Shown here piece by piece: positions 58,462-64,000 of a DNA stretch of 64,000 nucleotides (positions are counted from its first letter, which is position 1; each line of letters begins with the position of its first letter). The stretch spans positions 1-64,000 of the forward strand of contig CAKQRL010000011.1 of the NCBI GenBank assembly GCA_934271525.1. The letters are read 5' to 3'. Origin of the DNA: an uncultured Rhodocyclaceae bacterium (GTDB lineage Bacteria; Pseudomonadota; Gammaproteobacteria; Burkholderiales; Rhodocyclaceae). The notes beneath the pieces were generated by a model, which saw nothing but the letters and a program-made list of their open reading frames with translations, had not been told where the DNA came from and did not search any database. The translations under genes and the position numbers were made by a program.

Positions 58462-58878
58462 TTAAGCGCTACCCAAATTGCGCCCGATGGATGAGGCTTG
58501 CGTTTGGCCATCGCTGCCGTAAAGCGCTGTTTTTTCTGTTTGCATTAAGGTTGAAAGCGCTTCTTGCGTGCGTTCCAAATGGCGCATCAAATGTTTGCCA
58601 TTTTTTTGGTTTTGTTCTTGAACGGTGCGCGCAAGATTTAACAATTCTTCGTTAAAAGCGCCAAATTTTGGGTCTTCCAAAACGCCTTGTGTCAACAACG
58701 CCGCGCGGGATTTTTCAAGCGCTTCAATGCCTTTTAAAATGCGCACTTTTTCTTCTACAAGCAAATCCAAATGCTCGGGCGTTAAAGTGGTGAGCGCCTC
58801 TTCTTCTTTTTTCAAAAGGGCGATGAAGTTTTTCACCGCCGCAATTTCTTCTTTAAAAACTTCTTCTAATGTTGGCAT
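58462..58878 (-). CDS. flgN: Flagellar export chaperone FlgN
   Basis: A 138-residue helical coiled-coil chaperone for the hook-filament junction proteins FlgK and FlgL. The N-terminus EIAAVKNFIALLKKEEEALT and the following LVEEKVRILKGIEALEKSR fit the family. It is the last gene of flgA-flgM-flgN, 2 bases behind flgM. Confidence 0.88.
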   Translation of the reverse strand: MPTLEEVFKEEIAAVKNFIALLKKEEEALTTLTPEHLDLLVEEKVRILKGIEALEKSRAALLTQGVLEDPKFGAFNEELLNLARTVQEQNQKNGKHLMRHLERTQEALSTLMQTEKTALYGSDGQTQASSIGRNLGSA

Positions 58879-58880
58879 TG

Positions 58881-59150
58881 TTAGAGGCTCTTTTCTTCAA
58901 TCAATTCCCGCGCCATTGCAATTAAACCATCGGCAATGGCATCCACATTGATTTTAAAACGCCCTTGGGCAATGGCGGTTTTGATTTCCTCCACTTTTGC
59001 CGCATCAAATGGACTTTGCGTTTTGGTGGCGCATGAAAGCGTGGCAGTATCTGCCGTTTGTGTTGTTTTGGCAGAATCGGTTGTTGCCGCGCGCCGTTTA
59101 ATCGTGGCAGTTTGCGGCGTTTGCAATTTATAAGAAGTTTCAATTTTCAT
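58881..59150 (-). CDS. flgM: Anti-sigma-28 factor FlgM
   Basis: An 89-residue protein that holds FliA until the hook is finished and is then exported. The disordered Thr/Ala/Lys-rich first half is followed by the FliA-binding helices FDAAKVEEIKTAIAQGRFKI and ADGLIAMARELI. It is between flgA and flgN. Confidence 0.93.
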   Translation of the reverse strand: MKIETSYKLQTPQTATIKRRAATTDSAKTTQTADTATLSCATKTQSPFDAAKVEEIKTAIAQGRFKINVDAIADGLIAMARELIEEKSL

Positions 59151-59221
59151 AACACACCTTGATAGCGTTTGAAGTGTTTGCGCTTGCCTTTCTTAATTGT
59201 TTTAACGACCTTTTTGTGCGT

Positions 59222-59899
59222 TTAATTGAGTTGAATTTCAACTTGCCCCAAAGCATTCAAATTGCCGCTAATGGTTTGACCGGATGGCATTCTAACAGTA
59301 ATTGATTCGCCTTCTCCTGCGGCATTCATCGCTTTGCCTTCGCTGGATACGGAGAATTGATCGCCTAAAACCACAACTTTGACCATCTGCCCGCGTTGCA
59401 CCAAGGTGGGTTTTCTTAAATGCGTTTTTAAAATAATTTGTCCTGCGCGCATACTTTGGGTTAAAGAATAACCCACGGCATCCGCAGGGTTGGTTAAATA
59501 ACCCATTGGCAAAGCGCTCAAATCGCCCGTTTGGGTTGTTAAATGTTGGGTTGTTAAAATGTCTTTGGATTGCAAATTTTGCGCGGCAATCACGTATTCG
59601 CCCAAAATGGCAATGCGCACAGGCACCAACAATTCCCATTGTTGGGGCGATACACAACGCAAACCCACCCACGTTTTGCCAGATAAACGCATTTTATCGG
59701 GCAAAAAACCTTGAAAAGTGGCGCAAGGTGGCTGATTGGACAAATCCACAGCACCAATTTTGATTTCCACAGGATAAGTGCTATCAATTAGCGAATCGGT
59801 TAAAAAACCTTGCAAACTTTGCCGCGCCATGGCTTCATTTGCTGCCACGGCATTAAAATGAAAACCCAACAGGAAAAGAAAAATCGCCAAACTTCGCAT
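59222..59899 (-). CDS. flgA: Flagellar P-ring assembly chaperone FlgA
   Basis: A 225-residue periplasmic chaperone for FlgI. A signal peptide ends near NAVAANEAM, and the C-terminal SAF domain contains RAGQIILKTHLRKPTLVQRG and ends SGNLNALGQVEIQLN. It lies far from the flgB operon here, with flgM and flgN downstream. Confidence 0.92.
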   Translation of the reverse strand: MRSLAIFLFLLGFHFNAVAANEAMARQSLQGFLTDSLIDSTYPVEIKIGAVDLSNQPPCATFQGFLPDKMRLSGKTWVGLRCVSPQQWELLVPVRIAILGEYVIAAQNLQSKDILTTQHLTTQTGDLSALPMGYLTNPADAVGYSLTQSMRAGQIILKTHLRKPTLVQRGQMVKVVVLGDQFSVSSEGKAMNAAGEGESITVRMPSGQTISGNLNALGQVEIQLN

Positions 59900-59908
59900 A
59901 AAAATATT

Positions 59909-60772
59909 TTAATCAAAAAAATCATCAATGCACGCGGCAACTTTTTCGGGTTGGTCGTGGTGCAACATATGCCCGCAATTTTTGATGCAAAAGGTTTTGA
60001 TGTTGGCAAAGCAATCAATGCGGCTTTGGTAATCGTCTTTTGCATCTTCAAAATCCGCCATTACCCAAGAGTTTTCGGCTGCAACCCAAGCGATTTTGGC
60101 TGTGGAATGCCGCCAAATGGCTTTCATTTCTTCCACTGGAAAACGCTGCGGCAAGCGCAATTTGTGCCACGGGTCGGCATTAAAAACATAACCGTTATCC
60201 ATTTGCCACGTTAAAGTTTCCGCCAAAAACTTGGCTTTTTCCACGGTCAACCGTGAATTTTTTTTGATTTGCGATTGTGCAAATTCTTCACGGCTTTTAT
60301 AAATGCGCATTTTGGGTCTGATTAAGCGATTATTAATCCACGTTTGCATCAATTCACGCACAACTTCGGGCGGGCGTTGGCTCAAACCAAAACCTTCCAA
60401 GGTCATCACGCGTGCTACGCGCTCAGGAAATAAGCCAGAATAAGTGCAAGCAATCATCCCGCCCATAGAATGCCCAACCAAAAGCGCTGGCGCATCGGGC
60501 GAATAAGCATTCAAAATGGCGTGCAAATCGGCAATGTGGCAACGAAAATGGTAGACGCGATCCAACCATTCGGAATCGCCAAAACCACGCCAATCGGGCG
60601 CAATGATGTGGTATTTTTTTTGTAAAGCATTCACCACAAACTGCCATGAAGGTGAGGCATCCATCCAACCGTGCAAAAAGAAAATTTTTTTTGCGCCGTT
60701 TTTGGCATTGATAAAATGCCGAATATTCAGCCGCACGTCTGGCAGTTGCAGGTTTTCGGTATAAATTTCCAT
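59909..60772 (-). CDS. Alpha/beta-hydrolase
   Basis: A 287-residue hydrolase with FLHGWMDASPSW (oxyanion side), the nucleophile motif GHSMGGM near residue 100, and a C-terminal NCGHMLHHDQP with the catalytic histidine. The ATG at 60772 lies 3 bases after the stop of the preceding synthase gene. Repeat unit R37 encodes SRLTVEKAKF in the cap region. The substrate is unknown. Confidence 0.82.
   Translation of the reverse strand: MEIYTENLQLPDVRLNIRHFINAKNGAKKIFFLHGWMDASPSWQFVVNALQKKYHIIAPDWRGFGDSEWLDRVYHFRCHIADLHAILNAYSPDAPALLVGHSMGGMIACTYSGLFPERVARVMTLEGFGLSQRPPEVVRELMQTWINNRLIRPKMRIYKSREEFAQSQIKKNSRLTVEKAKFLAETLTWQMDNGYVFNADPWHKLRLPQRFPVEEMKAIWRHSTAKIAWVAAENSWVMADFEDAKDDYQSRIDCFANIKTFCIKNCGHMLHHDQPEKVAACIDDFFD
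60236..60270 (-). repeat. Single repeat unit R37 inside the hydrolase
   Basis: Core TCCACGGTCAAC at 60240-60251, then CGTGAATTTTTTTTGATTTG. It reads Leu-Thr-Val-Glu on the minus strand. Confidence 0.88.
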
Positions 60773-60774
60773 AA

Positions 60775-61632
60775 TCAAATTTTTTCAAAATCTTCCAAAA
60801 AGCGCCATTGTCCCAATGGCAAATCGCCTAATTTTAAACGCCCGATGCGCACACGTTTTAAAGCCAACACATTCAAACCAACCAAGGCGCACATGCGGCG
60901 AATTTGCCGTTTTTTGCCTTCTTGTAAAATAAAATGCAGTTGGTTTTCATTCAAGCGTTTGACGCGCGCGGGTTTGAGCGCTTTGCCATCCAACTTTAAA
61001 CCGTGGTTCAAAAGTTTTAAACCATCTTCAATCATTTTGCCTTCAACGCGCACCAAATATTCTTTTTCAATCTCACTTTTTTCATCAATAATTTTTTTGG
61101 CTAGTCTGCCGTTTTGCGTATAAATCATCAAACCGGTGGAATTGATATCCAAACGTCCTGCTGGTGCAAAACCTTTGTTGATAAAACCATCCAATTCTTT
61201 GGGGTTGCCAACAAAATTTTCGGCTTTTAAAAGAGAAAGTGCGTGCGGATAATTTTTTTCCGGCTGGCTGGAAACATAACCCAATGGTTTATTCAAAATA
61301 ATGGTTCGGCGCGCTTGTTGGATTTTTTGCGCTTTTTCCAAAACTTGAATTTGTGCCGATTCCAACACACGCTGACCCAAAACAGCTTGTTGTCCATCCA
61401 CCAACACCAAACCCGATTCAATTAAAAAATCCGCTTCTCTGCGCGAAGCAATGCCTTTTTGGGATAAAACTTTACAAAGCCGCTCGCCGTGATTTTCCAC
61501 GCTCAACGCCAAATTTTTTTCAAAATTTTTTGGGGTTGACCGTGGATTTTTAGATTTTTTAACGTCAAAATCAAAGGTTTTTTGCAAGCGGGCTCGGGCT
61601 ATATCCCGCGGGTTGTTGATTCGCCGTTTCAT
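60775..61632 (-). CDS. RluF-like 23S rRNA pseudouridine synthase (RsuA family)
   Basis: A 285-residue enzyme: S4 domain (about 49-105, ERLCKVLSQKGIASRREAD), then the catalytic domain with GRLDINSTGL (catalytic Asp) and EGKKRQIRRMC. The late LGDLPLGQWR favours RluF over RluB. The ATG at 61632 starts MKRRINNPRD; further upstream the frame is only antisense to rplU. A complete repeat pair (R38) lies inside the gene and encodes residues about 28-48, a non-conserved spacer before the S4 domain. Confidence 0.87.
   Translation of the reverse strand: MKRRINNPRDIARARLQKTFDFDVKKSKNPRSTPKNFEKNLALSVENHGERLCKVLSQKGIASRREADFLIESGLVLVDGQQAVLGQRVLESAQIQVLEKAQKIQQARRTIILNKPLGYVSSQPEKNYPHALSLLKAENFVGNPKELDGFINKGFAPAGRLDINSTGLMIYTQNGRLAKKIIDEKSEIEKEYLVRVEGKMIEDGLKLLNHGLKLDGKALKPARVKRLNENQLHFILQEGKKRQIRRMCALVGLNVLALKRVRIGRLKLGDLPLGQWRFLEDFEKI
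61492..61551. repeat. Convergent repeat pair R38 inside a coding region
   Basis: Cores 61496-61507 (CCACGCT, one mismatch) and 61535-61546 around AAATTTTTTTCAAAATTTTTT. It is the only full pair wholly inside a gene, read through as NPRSTPKNFEKN and LALSVEN. Confidence 0.92.
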
Positions 61633-61676
61633 TAGAATCCCGCCTTTCAAAAAGCCAAAAGTGTAACCCAAGCGCC

Positions 61677-61704
61677 TTGACTTTTGGTTTTTTTGTTTTA
61701 GAAT
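61677..61704 (+). promoter_or_regulatory. Sigma-70 promoter of rplU
   Basis: TTGACT (61677-61682), 16-base spacer, TAGAAT (61699-61704), with rplU starting 29 bases later. It lies just outside the divergent synthase start. Confidence 0.75.
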
Positions 61705-61732
61705 CAAGCGCTTTTTGAATTGGAGTTGAGCA

Positions 61733-62047
61733 ATGTATGCGGTCATAAAAACCGGCGGCAAACAATATCGTGTTGCGGCTGGCCAAAAATTGAAAATAGA
61801 ACAGATACCAGCAGACATTGGCGCACAAATCACGCTGGACGAAGTTTTGATGCTCGGCGAAGGCGAGTCGGTTAAAATCGGCACGCCCTTGATTGAAGGT
61901 GCCAAAGTAGAATGCACGGTGTTGAATCAAGGGCGGCACAAAAAAATTAAAATTTTCAAAATGCGTCGCCGCAAGCATTATCAAAAACATCAAGGTCATC
62001 GGCAAAATTACACCGAGATTGAGATTAAAAACATTCTGGGAGCTTAA
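61733..62047 (+). CDS. rplU: 50S ribosomal protein L21
   Basis: A 104-residue large-subunit protein beginning MYAVIKTGGKQYRVAAGQKL, with the typical FKMRRRKHYQKHQGHRQNYT basic tail. It opens rplU-rpmA-obgE-proB. Confidence 0.97.
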   Translation: MYAVIKTGGKQYRVAAGQKLKIEQIPADIGAQITLDEVLMLGEGESVKIGTPLIEGAKVECTVLNQGRHKKIKIFKMRRRKHYQKHQGHRQNYTEIEIKNILGA

Positions 62048-62049
62048 CA

Positions 62050-62313
62050 ATGGCACACAAAAAAGCAGGCGGCAGTTCTAGAAACGGGCGCGATTCTGAA
62101 TCTAAACGCTTGGGCGTGAAACGTTATGGCGGTCAATTTGTGTTGGCGGGCAACATTTTGGTGCGCCAACGCGGCACGCAATTTCACCCGGGCGAAAATG
62201 TAGGCATCGGCAAAGACCACACGCTTTTTGCCTTAAAAGATGGCGTGGTGGCATTTCACGTTGGCGGCAAATTCAAACGCCGCTCGGTTGCCATTATTCC
62301 TGATGCGCAATAA
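62050..62313 (+). CDS. rpmA: 50S ribosomal protein L27
   Basis: An 87-residue protein starting MAHKKAGGSSRNGRDS and containing QRGTQFHPGENVGIGKDHTL. The N-terminus reaches the peptidyl-transferase centre. It starts two bases after the rplU stop. Confidence 0.97.
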   Translation: MAHKKAGGSSRNGRDSESKRLGVKRYGGQFVLAGNILVRQRGTQFHPGENVGIGKDHTLFALKDGVVAFHVGGKFKRRSVAIIPDAQ

Positions 62314-62330
62314 AAACAAACCCAATAATC

Positions 62331-62354
62331 AACCCCGCAAAAGCGGGGTTTTTT
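62331..62354 (+). terminator. Terminator between rpmA and obgE
   Basis: AACCCCGC / GCGGGGTT with an AAAA loop, then T residues. It separates the ribosomal genes from obgE, though read-through is likely since obgE starts 6 bases later. Confidence 0.85.
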
Positions 62355-62359
62355 AAAGA

Positions 62360-63460
62360 ATGAAATTTTTTGACGAAGCCAAAATTTACGTCAAAGCTGG
62401 CGATGGCGGCAATGGCGTAGCAAGTTTTCGGCGGGAAAAATTTATTCCCAAAGGCGGCCCGGATGGCGGCGATGGCGGCGCGGGCGGCAGCGTTTTTTTT
62501 TGTGCCAGCCGCAATTTAAATACTTTGATTGATTACCGCTACAAACGCAAATTTTTTGCCCAGCGCGGCGAAAACGGGCGCGGTTCGGATTGTTACGGCG
62601 CAGGCGGTGCGGATTTGGTGCTTTATGTGCCCGTTGGCACAATGATTTTTAACGATGAAGACGGCACGCTTTTGGCTGACTTAAAAACAGACGAAGAGAA
62701 AGTTTTAATTGCCAAAGGCGGGCGCGGTGGTTTGGGTAATTTGCATTTTAAATCTTCAACCAATCGTGCGCCGCGCAAAGCCACCAAAGGCGGCGTGGGA
62801 GAAGAATTTTTTTTAAGGTTAGAATTGCGCGTGTTGGCGGACGTTGGACTTTTGGGTTTGCCCAACGCTGGCAAAAGCACGCTTATTCGTTGCCTTTCCG
62901 CCGCCAAACCGAAGGTTGCCGATTATCCTTTTACCACTTTGCAACCTTATTTGGGCGTGGTTGATGCGGGCAACACGAGCTTTGTGATGGCGGATGTGCC
63001 GGGCTTAATTGAAGGCGCGGCAGATGGCGCGGGTTTGGGGATTCATTTTTTAAAGCATTTGTCGCGAACAAGAATGTTGTTGCATTTGGTGGATATTTCC
63101 CCGCCCGACCCAACGGATGACCCCGTTAAAAACGCCCGCGCTATTTTGAAGGAACTTGCCGCTTTTGATGAAGCATTGGCACAAAAACCGCGATTTTTGC
63201 TTTTGAATAAAATAGATTTAATTCCCGAATCAGAAAGGGAAATTTTTGTTGCCAATCTTGTAGAAAAAATCAAAGCCGAAGGCGTTAGGTTTGATGAAGT
63301 TTTTGCCATTTCGGCACAAAATGCAACAACTTTGAAGACTTTGCGTTTTAAAATTGCCGAACGTTTGAAAGAACTCGCTGAAAATAGCGAAAACGATGAA
63401 AATCCACGGTCAACCGATAATTTTTTTGAAAATGAAAACGCAAAAACGCTGGGTGATTAA
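62360..63460 (+). CDS. obgE: GTPase Obg
   Basis: Ribosome-assembly and stress GTPase; 366 residues. The glycine-rich Obg fold spans 1-158 (GGNGVASFRREKFIPKGGPD), the G domain follows with G1 GLPNAGKST, G3 DVPGLIEGA and G4 NKIDL. The acidic C-terminal tail includes residues ENPRSTDNFFENE supplied by repeat unit R39, and it overlaps proB by 29 bases. Confidence 0.95.
   Translation: MKFFDEAKIYVKAGDGGNGVASFRREKFIPKGGPDGGDGGAGGSVFFCASRNLNTLIDYRYKRKFFAQRGENGRGSDCYGAGGADLVLYVPVGTMIFNDEDGTLLADLKTDEEKVLIAKGGRGGLGNLHFKSSTNRAPRKATKGGVGEEFFLRLELRVLADVGLLGLPNAGKSTLIRCLSAAKPKVADYPFTTLQPYLGVVDAGNTSFVMADVPGLIEGAADGAGLGIHFLKHLSRTRMLLHLVDISPPDPTDDPVKNARAILKELAAFDEALAQKPRFLLLNKIDLIPESEREIFVANLVEKIKAEGVRFDEVFAISAQNATTLKTLRFKIAERLKELAENSENDENPRSTDNFFENENAKTLGD
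63399..63432 (-). repeat. Single repeat unit R39 in the obgE tail
   Basis: Core TCCACGGTCAAC at 63403-63414, then CGATAATTTTTTTGAAAA. It encodes part of the Obg tail, and its tract ends at the proB start codon. Confidence 0.9.
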
Positions 63461-64000
63461 ACTCGGTTCCGCTTTGGTAACGAATAACGGCTTGGGTTTG
63501 GATTACACCGCCATTGATTTTTGGGCGCGGCAAATGGCAATGCTCGTGGAAAATGGCATTGAAGTAGCACTTGTTTCATCTGGGGCAATTGCTTGCGGAA
63601 TGCAACGTTTGGGAAAATCCACGCGCCCGCAATTTTTAAATGAATTGCAAGCCTGCGCGGCGGTGGGGCAAATGAGCTTGGCGCAAACTTATGAACAAGC
63701 CTTTGGGCGTTATGGCTTGCCTTGCGCGCAAATTTTATTAACGCATGACGACTTTTCCGACCGCAAGCGCTATTTGAACGTGCGCGCGGCTTTAACGGAA
63801 TTGTTGCGCTTAAACGTTGTGCCGATTATCAACGAAAACGATACCATTTCCACCGACTACATCAAATTAGGCGACAACGACACGCTTGCTGCTTTGGTGG
63901 TTCACGCTTTGAGCGCCGAGCGCTTGGTGATTTTAACCGACCAAGACGGCTTATTTTCCGAAGACCCGCGCCAAAATCCCAAAGCCACGCTCATTGCAAA
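63432..64000 (+). CDS. proB: Glutamate 5-kinase, partial
   Basis: First enzyme of proline synthesis, phosphorylating glutamate. About 189 residues are visible before the window ends. Amino acid kinase motifs are WVIKLGSALVT, LVSSGAIACGMQRLG and PIINENDTIS; DNDTLAALVV follows. The ATG at 63432 lies inside the obgE reading frame, so translation is probably coupled. Position after obgE is the usual betaproteobacterial order. Confidence 0.95.
   Translation, partial: MKTQKRWVIKLGSALVTNNGLGLDYTAIDFWARQMAMLVENGIEVALVSSGAIACGMQRLGKSTRPQFLNELQACAAVGQMSLAQTYEQAFGRYGLPCAQILLTHDDFSDRKRYLNVRAALTELLRLNVVPIINENDTISTDYIKLGDNDTLAALVVHALSAERLVILTDQDGLFSEDPRQNPKATLIA

Noticed and set aside
61633..61917. N-terminal extension of the RluF-like protein across rplU
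   Set aside because: The extension is antisense to rplU and its promoter; the ATG at 61632 gives a normal protein.
1..64000. CRISPR array
   Set aside because: The repeated 12-mer is frequent but spaced irregularly over kilobases, on both strands and inside genes; no regular repeat-spacer block exists.
1..64000. Insertion sequence or transposon
   Set aside because: No transposase frame, no long terminal inverted repeats and no target duplications were seen. The short inverted pairs have no coding capacity of their own.

Overview
The window looks like a chromosomal segment of a flagellated betaproteobacterium, probably Burkholderiales. The evidence is gene order: rplM-rpsI-erpA, rplU-rpmA-obgE-proB, argS-SPOR-dsbA and thiS-thiG-trmB are arrangements I know from that group. 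Base composition is fairly low in GC for the group and rich in GCGC-type words. No rRNA, tRNA, CRISPR array, insertion sequence or riboswitch was recognised.

Layout. 1-15.4 kb: housekeeping genes (Spy-like protein, tyrS, erpA, rpsI, rplM, gmhB, serC, thiF/moeB, rep, an ATP-grasp-like orphan, deaD, gdhA, a hydrolase, a GT-C membrane enzyme). 15.5-23.4 kb: flagellar rod/hook/ring operon flgBCDEFGHIJ behind a good sigma-54 promoter, with a 61-residue orphan between flgG and flgH. 23.4-25.7 kb: a very AT-rich cassette (DUF2892-like protein, SLAC1/TehA transporter, thioredoxin, Crp/Fnr regulator). 25.9-37.6 kb: queA, a soluble CZB chemoreceptor, rdgC, trmB, thiGS, dsbA, SPOR protein, argS, yifB, PHP and PAP2 phosphatases. 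37.6-41.6 kb: flagellar genes again (YcgR/PilZ brake, FlhB-like, FliK-like, fliOPQ). 41.7-51.0 kb: glycan island (glycosyltransferase, Wzm/Wzt exporter, GtrB-like transferase, small flippase, three tandem paralogous membrane proteins). 51.2-64 kb: class II amidotransferase, metH, a single-chain restriction-modification enzyme, flgAMN, a hydrolase, an RluF-like synthase, rplU, rpmA, obgE and the start of proB.

The most striking feature is a dispersed repeat covering the whole window. The unit is GTTNACCGTGGA followed by an A/T-rich quartet and preceded, about 2-7 bases away, by an A/T tract often resembling TTTTTTTGAAAAAAA. I counted 54 half-sites by eye, about one per 1.2 kb: 13 convergent pairs (mostly intergenic hairpins), 3 everted pairs and 22 single units, many inside genes. 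In Rep and MetH the unit sits in ungapped, conserved alignment, so it arose there by base substitution and not by insertion. Density, inverted intergenic pairs, coding copies and a core plus A/T-tract design match the DNA uptake sequences of Neisseriaceae (DUS) and Pasteurellaceae (USS), but the core differs from the dialects I know. My leading inference is an undescribed uptake-signal dialect; a palindromic element of the REP/RPE kind is the main alternative. Some units supply GTG start codons, protein tails and part of a signal peptide.

How the genes work together: the flagellar genes are split over three loci in the window, with the fliOPQ block ending at a perfect repeat pair where the glycan island begins. 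The glycan island combines ABC export of a polysaccharide with a Gtr-type periplasmic decoration module. The AT-rich cassette is probably a small redox or sulfur-stress regulon with its own regulator.
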